Positions 49,498 to 58,382 are shown, counted from the first letter of the stretch. The stretch is 64,000 bases of DNA from Ktedonobacter robiniae (GCF_016587375.1 NZ_BNJG01000002.1:1178001-1242000), one strand, 5' to 3'. A program made the numbers and translations. Notes: a model not told the origin generated them from the letters alone.

Positions 49498-49511
49498 TCA
49501 ATAACCATTGA
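49498..49511. promoter_or_regulatory. Shared operator-like site upstream of the SDR gene
   Basis: TCAATAACCATTGA lies 32 bp upstream of the SDR start and matches the site 47794-47807 in 13 of 14 positions, along with flanking GAAACTCTCTCAATAACCAT. The same regulator probably acts on both genes. Confidence 0.65.
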
Positions 49512-49553
49512 CCGTATCATGCTTCTGAGAAGCCCCTTGCAGGGAGTCTCATT

Positions 49554-51122
49554 TCACACAGGATGAGACTCCTGAGGCATCAGAACTTCTTCCCCTGGTG
49601 CGAATGCTTGCAGATCCTCAAACGACAAGGAGAAGTCAGGAATGATCTCATCGAGGATCGCCTCGAAGCGTTGAGGATAGCCCTGGAGAAGCACTGCCAG
49701 CAGTTGCTGTTCTGCTGAAGCTTCTGAAGCTTCTCCCACAGCGAGTAAGGTGGCAAACGCAGGGGCATTGAACACCGCACGCGGTGAGATCAGCAGTCCA
49801 TTCATCAAGAAATTTTTGAGCATGTACGTTTGCCCCAGCATTCCTTTTTGCATCAATTCCCGATCATGTACCGGAGCATATTTGAGATACAGGTCGAGAT
49901 ACAATTGGATCAACCTGACGCCGCGCAATGGCGAAGGACCCGTATAGGTGACGCCTGGCACGCTGAGATCAGAGACACTACTGAGCCACCAGGCCGGGGC
50001 GATGGCCTCCTGCATGCGCTGGAGCACGTGCCGTTCGAATATGGGTTGGGGATGGCTCTGTTGCTCGTGCAAACAACGCGCCAGGGTCTCCGCCTCAATC
50101 GCGGCCACGCTCATGCCTTGTCCGTAAATGGGGTCAAAATTGCAGAAGGCGTCTCCCATGACCAGCAGACCAGTGGGCCAATCCTCCATCTGCTCAAAGT
50201 GATGGCGCACACATACTGGGATGCGGTAGCCGCGCGGATCGTCCAGTGGCCGAGCGTCTTGCAACAGTGAGGGGAGGTGTGCCCCAATGACGGCGGCGAG
50301 TCGTTGCTCAAACGCCGCGGCATCGGTAGGAGGATAATGGCCTCCGATATTGCCGATGATCACGGCGCAGGTGTGGTTCTCAAGGAGCGAGAACGCGACC
50401 CCATCGCTCTGAGAGAAAGGTTTGAGCGCGTTACTCCACTCGTGATGTGCATCTGCCGGGAACTGGTAATAGCGTGTGCTATAGCCAATGGCGGAATGGA
50501 CCTGCTCATCCTCAGGCAGATGGTAGCCCAGTTCCTGGAGCCAGTGGGGAAGTTTGGAGGAACGTCCACTGGCATCAATGATCAGATCCGCTGCTATGGT
50601 TGTCCGCTCGGCGATTTGTCCATGCTCACGCACGCAGATACCCGTGATGCGTTTGCGGTCAGATGACGCGACGAGGCCAATCACGTCCTGATGGGTCAGA
50701 AAACGCACGCCTGCACGCGCCTGCACGCGCTTCCGTATTTCCCACTCCAGCAGGGCCCGGCTACACGATGCATCCTTGCCCGCCAGGTTTGGAGTGCTGA
50801 GTGTGGTGCGTCCATCCTTGGCAATCAGAAGACTTTTGGTATGCTCCAGAGAGAAGGCTCCGTGCTCGAGCAAGCCATCAAGGAAACCAGGAAACAGGCG
50901 TTCCAGGATCATCTTGCCACGTGGCAACAGCCGATGGAGATGATGTGACTGAGGCGTGCCTGCACGTGGTTGGGGCTGGACGGGCAACGCGTCTCGTTCT
51001 ACCACCAGCACCTGCTCATAATGCTCCGCAAGAACTCGTGCCGCCAGCAGGCCAGCGATGCCCGCACCAATCACCACTGCCTGCCGTTGTTTTTCTTGCG
51101 TTCCTGTTGTTTCATCCTGCAT
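49554..51122 (-). CDS. FAD-dependent oxidoreductase/monooxygenase
   Basis: The 522-residue flavoprotein has the FAD ADP-binding fold QAVVIGAGIAGLLAARVLAE, the second FAD contact in GLLVMGDAFCNFDPIYGQGM (the GD motif of the PHBH-type group) and the DG-like segment AADLIIDASGRSSKLPHWLQ. GTPQSHHLHRLLPRGKMILE is characteristic of the class of halogenase/monooxygenase-like proteins. It should hydroxylate or oxidise an aromatic or hydrophobic substrate. ATG 51122 has GAGAGG 9 nt upstream; a start at 51167 lacks one. Divergent from a SigJ/ECF41-like sigma factor gene (325-bp gap), a context in which such oxidoreductases are frequent partners. Confidence 0.88.
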   Translation of the reverse strand: MQDETTGTQEKQRQAVVIGAGIAGLLAARVLAEHYEQVLVVERDALPVQPQPRAGTPQSHHLHRLLPRGKMILERLFPGFLDGLLEHGAFSLEHTKSLLIAKDGRTTLSTPNLAGKDASCSRALLEWEIRKRVQARAGVRFLTHQDVIGLVASSDRKRITGICVREHGQIAERTTIAADLIIDASGRSSKLPHWLQELGYHLPEDEQVHSAIGYSTRYYQFPADAHHEWSNALKPFSQSDGVAFSLLENHTCAVIIGNIGGHYPPTDAAAFEQRLAAVIGAHLPSLLQDARPLDDPRGYRIPVCVRHHFEQMEDWPTGLLVMGDAFCNFDPIYGQGMSVAAIEAETLARCLHEQQSHPQPIFERHVLQRMQEAIAPAWWLSSVSDLSVPGVTYTGPSPLRGVRLIQLYLDLYLKYAPVHDRELMQKGMLGQTYMLKNFLMNGLLISPRAVFNAPAFATLLAVGEASEASAEQQLLAVLLQGYPQRFEAILDEIIPDFSLSFEDLQAFAPGEEVLMPQESHPV

Positions 51123-51278
51123 ACTATCGGACCTCTCTTGTACTTCTATTTCTTTTTCTGCGAGCATTCTGGTCGCAGGTATGGCGACATATGTTGATGG
51201 ACCTCATCCGTTGTTTGACGTTTCGGGTTGATCTTGACGGATCGCCCGGTCGACGCGAGAAGCGAAAGTGCGTCTCCC

Positions 51279-51305
51279 TGTCACATCGGCCAGGTTTCCT
51301 TTGTC
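51279..51305 (+). promoter_or_regulatory. Candidate ECF41-type promoter, possibly autoregulatory
   Basis: TGTCACA (51279-51285), a 16-nt spacer and TGTC (51302-51305) resemble the -35 TGTCACA and -10 CGTC boxes reported for ECF41 sigma factors. It stands upstream of the sigma gene. A second, degenerate copy (CTACA.. and CGTT) lies 106 bp downstream, inside a tandem duplication. Confidence 0.55.
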
Positions 51306-51473
51306 ATTACTATGACAAAACGAAACGAGGAAATGTGACCGATGAAGGGGACACACAACTGGCTGGCTGCATCTGAGCCGTTCCGACTACATCGGACAGA
51401 TTTCCTTCGTTATTTCTATGACAAAACGAAACGAGGAAATGTGACCGATGATAGAGACACACAACTGGCTGGC
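51283..51473 (+). repeat. 106-bp tandem duplication of the sigma-gene promoter and start
   Basis: Bases 51283-51367 and 51389-51473 are near copies (for example TATGACAAAACGAAACGAGG, AAATGTGACCGATGA and ACACACAACTGGCTGGC in both). The first copy carries an ATG at 51342 giving MKGTHNWLA and then derails. After its CTGGCTGGC it continues as GCTGCATCTGAG, which matches the real gene at about 51570, so the duplication joined two gene segments at a short CTGGCTG homology. Confidence 0.82.
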
Positions 51474-52329
51474 GGAGCAATTCGAGGCAGAGCGTCCTCG
51501 CCTACGAGCGATGGCCTACCGCATGCTCGGCTCACTCGCCGAGGCGGAGGATGCCGTCCAGGAGGCCTGGCTGCATCTGAGTCGTTCCGATACGAGTACT
51601 GTCTCGAACCTGGGCGGGTGGCTGACGACGGTGGTGGCGCGAGTCTGCCTCAACATGCTCCATGCGCGTGCGTCACGGCGTGAGGAGTCTCTGGAAGCGT
51701 CCGTGTCCGCGCCCATCACAAGCCGCGAGGGCGGGATTGACCCCGAGGAAGAAGCGGAGCTTGCCGATTCCGTGGGTCTGGCGCTGCTGGTGGTACTCGA
51801 CACGCTTGCTCCCGCCGAGCGCCTCGCCTTCGTCCTGCACGACATCTTCGCCGTGCCCTTCGATGAGATTGCTCCTATTGTGGAACGTTCTCCCACGGCG
51901 ACAAGGCAGCTTGCCAGCCGCGCCCGCCGTCGCGTGCGCGGGTCGGCAATGGTGAAAGACGCCGATCTGGCCGCAAGCCGAGATGTCGTTGATGCCTTCC
52001 TCGCCGCCTCGCGCGAAGGTTCCTTCGACGCGCTGCTGGCAGTGCTCGACCCAGATATCGTGTTCCGAGCCGACCACGCAGCCGTGTCCCGAGGCGCGGT
52101 AAGGGAGGTCCGTGGTGCGCAGGCCGTCGCCAGGGGAGCCAGCCGTCTCCTGGGACGCATCCCCTTCGCACAGCCGGTACTCGTGGACGGAGCGGTGGGA
52201 ATCGTTATGGCCCCGCGTGGATGGCTCCTGCTGCGTCTCACCATCAGGGGCGGCAAGATCGTCGCCATGGATGCGGTCGTCGATCCTGCACACCTGCACC
52301 AGTTGCGCCTGGCGGTGCTTCCTGACTAA
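51448..52329 (+). CDS. SigJ/ECF41-like RNA polymerase sigma factor with SnoaL-like C-terminus
   Basis: The 293-residue protein has sigma region 2 (PRLRAMAYRMLGSLAEAEDA, VQEAWLHLSRSD, NLGGWLTTVVARVCLN), region 4 (LVVLDTLAPAERLAFVLHDI, FDEIAPIVERSPTATRQLAS) and, after residue 170, a SnoaL/NTF2-like domain (VVDAFLAASREGSFDALLAV). This is the SigJ/ECF41 architecture, in which the C-terminal domain modulates activity. The ATG at 51448 is preceded by GAGGAAATGTGACCG, a modest site. Its promoter and first codons are duplicated just upstream. The divergent FAD oxidoreductase, SDR and epimerase genes nearby fit the oxidoreductase/epimerase neighbourhoods reported for this sigma group. Confidence 0.9.
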   Translation: MIETHNWLAEQFEAERPRLRAMAYRMLGSLAEAEDAVQEAWLHLSRSDTSTVSNLGGWLTTVVARVCLNMLHARASRREESLEASVSAPITSREGGIDPEEEAELADSVGLALLVVLDTLAPAERLAFVLHDIFAVPFDEIAPIVERSPTATRQLASRARRRVRGSAMVKDADLAASRDVVDAFLAASREGSFDALLAVLDPDIVFRADHAAVSRGAVREVRGAQAVARGASRLLGRIPFAQPVLVDGAVGIVMAPRGWLLLRLTIRGGKIVAMDAVVDPAHLHQLRLAVLPD

Positions 52330-52735
52330 CGAGCCGTCGCCCGTCAAAACGCCGCGTCCTTGTTCGACGATCAAGCCCATGCTCGTCTTCATCAACAGAG
52401 GGAGACCAAGAGGCCCACATTCCTTTTGATGGGTTGCAAAATCGACCCTTTTCTGACACAAGCCGGAACGTCATCGAGCCTCAGCTCGATGAGGCCATCG
52501 CCCGCCAGCACAATGCGGAGAGGTATTGGCACGTTCCCGGCTACATCGCCATCTCCACCAGCAAAACCTTCTAGAGATGTGTGGGAGATGATTGTCCTCC
52601 TGACCTTTGGAACAGGCAGGAGCTACCCTAAAGGACAGTGTGCTTCCATAAGAAGAATGCTATTATTTTTCAGCAAACAAAATGTAAGTATCTATTGAGA
52701 AGAAAGTTCAAAGCTAATTGTAAGGAGTGATGAAC
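52330..52735. other. Gap with possible short coding relic
   Basis: No complete gene is seen in about 400 bases. On the plus strand one frame ending at TAG 52572-52574 reads NVIEPQLDEAIARQHNAERY then WHVPGYIAISTSKTF, with protein-like composition but no recognisable family and no start. It could be the tail of a deleted gene. The right part holds the leader of the PPOX gene. Confidence 0.35.
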
Positions 52736-53134
52736 ATGAGCGTCTTTACGGAAGCAGAGTTGAAATACATGCAGTCTCAGCGTCTGGGCAGGCTGGCGAC
52801 GGTGAACGCGAAAGGGGAGCCGCAGGTAGCTCCTGTATCCTTCCGCTACAATCCAGAGCTTGATACCATCGATATTGGTGGCCATAATATGGGGCAGTCG
52901 CAGAAGTTCCGCAATATCGCGCGCAATGGCCGGGCCTCCTTCGTCATTGACGATGTTCTGCCACCCTGGAAACCACGCTGCCTGGAGATTCGCGGACGCG
53001 CCGAGGCGCTCGGAGAAGGTGGGCAGGCGGTAATGCCTCAGTTTAGCTCCGAGGTCATACGTCTAAAACCATCACGCATCATCTACTTTGATTCCACCGA
53101 CCCCGACAGTGGCTCCCGGCGCGACGTTGAGTAA
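52736..53134 (+). CDS. PPOX class F420-dependent oxidoreductase
   Basis: The 132-residue split-barrel protein shows FTEAELKYMQSQRLGRLATV, NAKGEPQVAPVSFRYNPELD and RCLEIRGRAEALGEG, then RLKPSRIIYFD. This matches the pyridoxamine-phosphate-oxidase-like family that uses F420 (Rv1155-like group). It probably reduces a small substrate with F420H2. ATG 52736 is preferred because AAGGAG lies 8 nt upstream, whereas the ATG at 52730 is only 2 nt from it. Confidence 0.87.
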   Translation: MSVFTEAELKYMQSQRLGRLATVNAKGEPQVAPVSFRYNPELDTIDIGGHNMGQSQKFRNIARNGRASFVIDDVLPPWKPRCLEIRGRAEALGEGGQAVMPQFSSEVIRLKPSRIIYFDSTDPDSGSRRDVE

Positions 53135-53234
53135 CTGACCTGACCCACACATCACTATCAGCCAGCATAGAACCAGGCCAATGGTAAACTCCTACAAGCG
53201 AAGGGCGAAAAGATGGAACGCTCTATGGCGCAAA

Positions 53235-53858
53235 CTACACGCCTGCGTTCTCCTCAGCGGCTGCCTGTTGCCAGGCGTAGAAATATGCCTTGTCTCCAGA
53301 GGTAAAGAGACCATACCAGGCCTCAAGCACACGTGGGCTATAGGCCTGTAACTTCTGCAAAATATGGTATGCGAAGGCAAGAGAGGCGGTCGCGCTCGCC
53401 GTAATCAGGTTGCCATCGGTCACCACTGGCTGCTCTTGATAGAAAGCCTCGCCACGATAGTCCAGCGCTTGTAGGTACTCGCGAGCATTGCTCGTATGGG
53501 GTCTATCATCCAGCAGGCCTGCCAGCGCCAGGCCTGCTGTCGCACCACAGATAGCCGCTACAGGCACATCTGCCGCTAAAAACTTCCTGGCTTTATCGAT
53601 CGCTTCAGGATAGCCGCTCTGCTCCCAGGCACCACTACCAGGTAAAATCAACATCGCGCTCTGCGCTGGTTCTAGCTCAGCAAGTTGGAGGTCAGGCAGG
53701 ATGGCCAGGCCGCCAGCCGTCCTGACTGGCTCCCGGCTCACCCCAACAGTTCGCACGCTATAGCCTATAGCTGGATTATTCAGCATGGGCAGCACATAGC
53801 CTATCTCCCAATCGGAGAGGCCATCACACACAAACAAGTGGACAATTCTTGAGTCCAT
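53235..53858 (-). CDS. DJ-1/PfpI family glutamine-amidotransferase-like protein
   Basis: The 207-residue protein has the DJ-1/PfpI fold: IVHLFVCDGLSDWEIGYVLP, AMLILPGSGAWEQ, the nucleophile elbow VAAICGATAGLALAGLLDDR (Cys of ICG) and LITASATASLAFAYHILQKL. Such proteins act as chaperones, deglycases or hydrolases. The upstream Glu in DWEIG is the usual partner of the Cys. Complete for the family and monocistronic. Confidence 0.9.
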   Translation of the reverse strand: MDSRIVHLFVCDGLSDWEIGYVLPMLNNPAIGYSVRTVGVSREPVRTAGGLAILPDLQLAELEPAQSAMLILPGSGAWEQSGYPEAIDKARKFLAADVPVAAICGATAGLALAGLLDDRPHTSNAREYLQALDYRGEAFYQEQPVVTDGNLITASATASLAFAYHILQKLQAYSPRVLEAWYGLFTSGDKAYFYAWQQAAAEENAGV

Positions 53859-53949
53859 ACGTACTCACCCTATCCTTTCTCATGCGCACAGAGCACTATT
53901 TGCGCTCACACGGCTACTGTAGCACATTTACAGGACAGAATCGGACCTC

Positions 53950-54714
53950 TTAGCCCACCCTGCTATTCACAAAATCGTGCATGCCTGCCCATTCGCGCCA
54001 GATATTGGTCATGCATTCCCATTGCCACTGTTCGTGGTTGACGTGGCGCAGGCGGAAGAAGATAGCGTAGCGGATATAGGGCGAAGTATTTATGGTGATT
54101 CCATGCCCCAATTGATAATGGCAGAGGACGGCATCGCCGGGCTGGGCGGTAATCTGCTGTAGCTCAGGCAAATTTACCTCGGGCAGACCCTTGAGGAGGG
54201 ACTGTGGCGTGTGCTTGCGAAAATAGTCCTCATATAACCGATGCGTTCCGGGCCAGACCGCCAGGTTCCCCATAAAATCATGAGGAATAGCGCTCAGGAA
54301 GACACCGATAAGTGCCGTAAAATTGGCTATCGTTCCCTCTTTGACCCCATTGTTTGACGAATGCATGCCATCCAGGTGGGGACGAGGCGGGCGGGCAGGA
54401 CCGGGCGCGGGAAAGCGCAGAGCAATCTGGCCACTTTTTACAGGACTGATACTCCCCTGTCCAATAACCGACTCGCTCAAGCTCCAGAGCGGCGACTCAG
54501 TGAGTAAACCGGTAATTTCTGGCGATGCCGTAATTTCTGGACAATATGTTTGCGCCCGCAAGGTAGGTAGGCGCTCGGGATCCATCCCCTCAGAACCCAA
54601 CGAGGCGTTTATCGCATGCAAGGCCTTCTCAACCAGTTCCTGCGGCACAATACCAGGCAGCGCCACATACCCTTGTTCGTAAAGCGCTTGCTTCTGTGTA
54701 GGTGTCAATTCCAT
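53950..54714 (-). CDS. Phytanoyl-CoA dioxygenase (PhyH) family protein
   Basis: The 254-residue protein has the double-stranded beta-helix iron site: the His-x-Asp of RPHLDGMHSSNN and the distal His of LCHYQLGHGITINTSPYIRY, followed by the Arg that binds 2-oxoglutarate (R in YIRYAIFFRLRH). The N-terminal ALYEQGYVALPGIVPQELVE is standard for PhyH. It should be a non-haem iron, 2-oxoglutarate-dependent hydroxylase of an unknown small molecule. Monocistronic, 91 bp upstream (in gene order) of the DJ-1 gene on the same strand. Confidence 0.88.
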   Translation of the reverse strand: MELTPTQKQALYEQGYVALPGIVPQELVEKALHAINASLGSEGMDPERLPTLRAQTYCPEITASPEITGLLTESPLWSLSESVIGQGSISPVKSGQIALRFPAPGPARPPRPHLDGMHSSNNGVKEGTIANFTALIGVFLSAIPHDFMGNLAVWPGTHRLYEDYFRKHTPQSLLKGLPEVNLPELQQITAQPGDAVLCHYQLGHGITINTSPYIRYAIFFRLRHVNHEQWQWECMTNIWREWAGMHDFVNSRVG

Positions 54715-54829
54715 GACAGAAATCTCCTTCCATGGGTAAACACAGCATTTACATGTTTCTACGCGTTTTTTTATAGTATCAGTTTTTGAGAAAGATCGTC
54801 AAACGCCTGGCCAGGCCCTTTATTTAAAA

Positions 54830-55777
54830 TTACTTCATGTAGCGTTTTAAAAAGGCTCGCGTTTTGGCGGCATACATTTGAGGGTCAGTCGAATAGGCCA
54901 TGCCATGGGTCGCCTCAGGAATGATCAGGAGTTCTTTATCGACGGGGCAGGCCTCGTAGAGAGGGTAGACCATCGAAGTGGGGACGAAGGTGTCGTCCGC
55001 GCCGTGGATAAAGAGGGTCGGGAGCCGGGTCTTGCGCACCTGCTTGAGGGCCGAGGCCTCGCCAAAGAAGTAGCCAGCGTGCAGCTTGCAGGCCAGGCTC
55101 GTCAGGTAGACCAGGGGGAAGGGTGGTAGCTTAAACATGCGCCCCAGTTGATAAGAGAGAATGTCCTTCACTGAGGTATAGGCGCAATCGGCAATCACGC
55201 ACTTTACCTGCTCCGGCAAGCGCTCTCCGCCCGTCATCAGGACCGTCGCGCCCCCCATCGAGATGCCATGCAGGACGATTTCGCTCTCTGGGCCAACGCG
55301 CTGGATAATAGAGTGGATCCACTTGATGTAGTCCAGGCGGTCGGGCCATCCAAAGCCAATATAGCCACCTTCGCTGGCGCCATGTCCACGATCATCGGGC
55401 ATAAGCACATTATAGCCAAACTCTTCATGATAGAGCTGAGCCAGCAAGGCCATATCTTTCTTGGCGTGACCGGCATAGCCATGTGCCAGGATGGCAGTCT
55501 GCGCCGTCTCCCACGGCGCGGGCAGGTAATAGCCGCGCAATTTCAGCCCATCCAAAGACATCATGTCGATGTCCTCAAAGGGCTGCCGCTCGATCCAGGG
55601 CGTCTCCTCGACCGGAACATCCCCCTCCTGGTAATTAGGCAGGTCGGGGCTCGTCGCCAGCATCTCCTTGCTTGCTTGCCGTACAAGCCCCAGGCGATAG
55701 AAGTACAGCGTTGTGGTCAGCAACACCAGCAGAACAATACCGAGAATTGCGAGTATAATCACAAAAATTGTCGACAC
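54830..55777 (-). CDS. Membrane-anchored alpha/beta hydrolase
   Basis: The 315-residue protein has an N-terminal anchor (VIILAILGIVLLVLLTTTLYF) and an alpha/beta hydrolase domain with oxyanion HGYAGHAKKD, nucleophile elbow LHGISMGGATVLMTGG (Ser), acid in IHGADDTFVP and His in IPEATHGMAYS. It looks like a BAAT/serine-hydrolase of the S9/S15-like group (COG1073) acting outside or at the membrane on esters. No gene partner. A perfect 29-bp-arm palindrome lies just upstream of its promoter region. Confidence 0.9.
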   Translation of the reverse strand: MSTIFVIILAILGIVLLVLLTTTLYFYRLGLVRQASKEMLATSPDLPNYQEGDVPVEETPWIERQPFEDIDMMSLDGLKLRGYYLPAPWETAQTAILAHGYAGHAKKDMALLAQLYHEEFGYNVLMPDDRGHGASEGGYIGFGWPDRLDYIKWIHSIIQRVGPESEIVLHGISMGGATVLMTGGERLPEQVKCVIADCAYTSVKDILSYQLGRMFKLPPFPLVYLTSLACKLHAGYFFGEASALKQVRKTRLPTLFIHGADDTFVPTSMVYPLYEACPVDKELLIIPEATHGMAYSTDPQMYAAKTRAFLKRYMK

Positions 55778-55811
55778 GCGTTACAAATCCTTGTTGCTTA
55801 AGATTTTTTCT

Positions 55812-55874
55812 TGTTTCGGTGGTATGGTGGTCCTGGCAGGTTGCGCCTGCCAGGACCACCATACCACCGAAACA
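55812..55874. repeat. Perfect 29-bp-arm palindrome with 5-nt loop
   Basis: Left arm TGTTTCGGTGGTATGGTGGT continuing CCTGGCAGG, loop TTGCG, and the exact complement to 55874. It lies between the hydrolase start and the stop of the large zinc-cluster gene, both transcribed leftward, so it may end the latter's transcript. Confidence 0.9.
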
Positions 55875-55934
55875 GCACGCGCATATCTTATCATCACACC
55901 TCTACTATAACAAGCGAGCAGAAGCCTCTTGCGT

Positions 55935-58382
55935 TTACCGCCAGCCCCAGTTCTTGACCTCTTCAACGGGAAGGCTCAACACCTCTAAGACGCGCTCGTA
56001 GAGCTCATCGGACCATGCCAGGGAGGGTGCACAGCGACAGCAGTAATAGTCGTTCCCGCCATCGCCTCGCGGTTCGATATACGCAAAGCGGCAGCTGCAG
56101 GCTGGGCAGGTATTTTTCAACTCAAGCTGCTCCTGCACTCCCAGGCGCTCCAGCAAGCGTCTGACCTTTTGACGCGCCGGATAGGGAAAAGGGTCCACCT
56201 CTGGCTGCCTCGCTACAGGGATCGCCTCCCCCTGCTCTACAGAGAACCCAGGCTGCCCTTCTCCTGGTAAGCTATCGCTGCTTGCCTCATGACTATAAGA
56301 ATATCTCTGGGATTCGCAATTAGTATTAGTCGGTGTATCAGTTGGTTGCTGAACCACACATTGTGCCTCACTAGCTGACCAGGCCTCGACTGGCTTACCT
56401 GGCTGCATGGGTATATGGTGCTCTTCGTATGATAGCATAGTGACTTCATGCCATACGCTTGGCTGCTCATCAGGTGTTCGCGCGTTGATTTCAGCTGGCT
56501 CGGCTGGCTGCATAGAATCCTCCTCACAAGACTCCAACATTGGTGTGATAGCCTCTTTATCCATTTCTTCATTCCTCGCCTGATTGGCAGGTTCTGGCAG
56601 AGGTTCACCGCGTGAGAGTGCCTTGCAGGCATCGACGACGGCGTTTTTCAGGGCTGTAATAAACCAGGGCATGCGCTTGATATGCCCCTGGTCGGTACGG
56701 CTACGCATACCAGCCAGGCCATAGGCAGCGTCCAGGTAATACTCTATGGTCCGATAAAACCAGTCTTCGACGATGCTGGCATGGTTCTCCAGGCGGGCCT
56801 CGGCGGCGAAGTGCAGGAGGCGCTGCATGTGGTTCACCAGGTTGCTCTGCGTCGAGTACGGATTGGCATCGCGCAGCTTCTCCGAGGCCCTGTAGCCCAG
56901 CAACATCAGGCGGTGCGTCAAGGGCTGGCGAGGCTGCATACGCTGCTGCTCCTTGATGCTAGGCAGGCGCTGCGGGCGATACTGTTTCGCCACGTCTTTC
57001 TTGCCTGTTGGCCTGGTTTTCCCGCCTCCAGCCTTGCGCCGGGCTAGCTCCTCGTGTGTGAGCGGTCCCTGCGCCAGGGGCTGATAGCGCTCCTGCCAGT
57101 CACCGCCTCCCCCAGTCAGCACAGCGACCTGGGCAACTAGCGCCTGTTTCGCCTGCCCGCTCGCCTCTGTCACTGGCTCTTCAGCCTGTACGCTTGCTTC
57201 GCACTCGCTCGCCTGCTCCAGGCCAATTTCTCCAAAAGCAGGCGGGCTGAGCAGCATCTCAGCCCGAGAATGTTGCCCACACAGGTGACTCTGAGTAAGG
57301 GTCATGTGCCCACAATGCTCGCAGCTATACTTCTGGCGAAGATCCTTTTCTTCTCGAAGAAAAATCTCTAACCATTTTTGCAAAAAATCCGACTTCGAAT
57401 TCGGACTCTCAGTATTAACTTTAGTATCTATACTATACGGGGAATATCCTTGGAGATATTTATTCCAAAGTGTGCTTATCCTGCCTTTATCACACTCTAG
57501 CATATCTTCCACATTATGGAGCGCCATAAAGCGCATATGAAGCTCAGATTTGATTGCATCCGCTTGATCATAGCAATAACAGCACTGAGTATTGGAGCAA
57601 CGGATAGCGGGTAGATGTTCTTGTTCCTCCCCCTGGTGGCGTTTCTTGGGTCCCGGCTTCTTTTTGAAGAGGCGCCGATAGTTTGCGAAATCGCGCACCT
57701 GAAAGAGAATTTCCTCGTGGTTGAGAATAAACTCAGCATGATCCCAGGTGGGTGGCACATATTCCGGGGACTTCTCCCAATGCATATAGCGAAAGGCCAG
57801 GTCATGGAGTGGGTCAAATTTTTTGCACGTTACCTTACGAGCTTGAAAGCTCCCATCGCTTTGCCTGAGGAGGATGCGCTCTTTTTGCAGTACCAGCAAC
57901 CCCAGGTCTTGCAACGCCCTCAAGCCATTACGTATCGTACGTTCACAGCGGTTCATATACTCTGCCAGAGCATCGACCCCGATATAGGCCTCTTGAGATT
58001 GCTTTTGAAACTCGATGATCGCTTCCCAGAGGGAACAGAGCGCTCCCGGTAGGATATATTTCATCAGGCGTTTCAGGAGGCGTTTGCCCTTAAAACCCTC
58101 AAACTCGCGATAGCCATATTGGAAGTTAGTACTTTCAGGAGATTCACTTTTAAAGACTTTTTTTGAGGTTATTGATGCTACTGCTGGCGTATCCTCGCCC
58201 TGGTGGCTTCCCTGCACCGGCTTTTGGTGCGGCATAGAGACCTTTCCAGACTGTGGTACTACGCTACAAGAGGCACTTATATTGATATTTAATTCGTTGA
58301 CAAGCACAAAGAATGGCTGTATTATACCCATATGCTTATGGGACGGAATCACCTGAGAAAGCTGCTGACGGCTAATCGGCAC
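55935..58382 (-). CDS. Large protein with winged-helix HTH and three Cys/His clusters, function unknown
   Basis: The 815-residue product matches no family I can name. Residues about 130-170 form a winged helix (AYIGVDALAEYMNRCERTIR, then NGLRALQDLGLLVLQKERI), as in DnaD- or Rep-like HTH_36 domains. Three Cys clusters follow: CSNTQCCYCYDQ (about 262), CEHCGHMTLTQSHLCGQH (about 354-371) and CPACSCRFAY..YYCCRCAP (about 759-785), each of zinc-ribbon spacing. Between them are Gln/Glu/Pro-rich linkers and a helical domain (LLHFAAEARLENHASIVEDW). A GTG start at 58382 is used with only a weak site; ATGs at codons 18 and 50 are alternatives. A DNA-binding role, perhaps replication or element control, is possible but unproven. 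A MITE lies upstream. Confidence 0.65.
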   Translation of the reverse strand: MPISRQQLSQVIPSHKHMGIIQPFFVLVNELNINISASCSVVPQSGKVSMPHQKPVQGSHQGEDTPAVASITSKKVFKSESPESTNFQYGYREFEGFKGKRLLKRLMKYILPGALCSLWEAIIEFQKQSQEAYIGVDALAEYMNRCERTIRNGLRALQDLGLLVLQKERILLRQSDGSFQARKVTCKKFDPLHDLAFRYMHWEKSPEYVPPTWDHAEFILNHEEILFQVRDFANYRRLFKKKPGPKKRHQGEEQEHLPAIRCSNTQCCYCYDQADAIKSELHMRFMALHNVEDMLECDKGRISTLWNKYLQGYSPYSIDTKVNTESPNSKSDFLQKWLEIFLREEKDLRQKYSCEHCGHMTLTQSHLCGQHSRAEMLLSPPAFGEIGLEQASECEASVQAEEPVTEASGQAKQALVAQVAVLTGGGGDWQERYQPLAQGPLTHEELARRKAGGGKTRPTGKKDVAKQYRPQRLPSIKEQQRMQPRQPLTHRLMLLGYRASEKLRDANPYSTQSNLVNHMQRLLHFAAEARLENHASIVEDWFYRTIEYYLDAAYGLAGMRSRTDQGHIKRMPWFITALKNAVVDACKALSRGEPLPEPANQARNEEMDKEAITPMLESCEEDSMQPAEPAEINARTPDEQPSVWHEVTMLSYEEHHIPMQPGKPVEAWSASEAQCVVQQPTDTPTNTNCESQRYSYSHEASSDSLPGEGQPGFSVEQGEAIPVARQPEVDPFPYPARQKVRRLLERLGVQEQLELKNTCPACSCRFAYIEPRGDGGNDYYCCRCAPSLAWSDELYERVLEVLSLPVEEVKNWGWR

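Noticed and set aside
51342..51683. 113-codon ORF starting like the sigma factor
   Set aside because: Only its first nine residues match the sigma N-terminus; the remainder is an out-of-frame reading of the duplicated segment and of the true gene.
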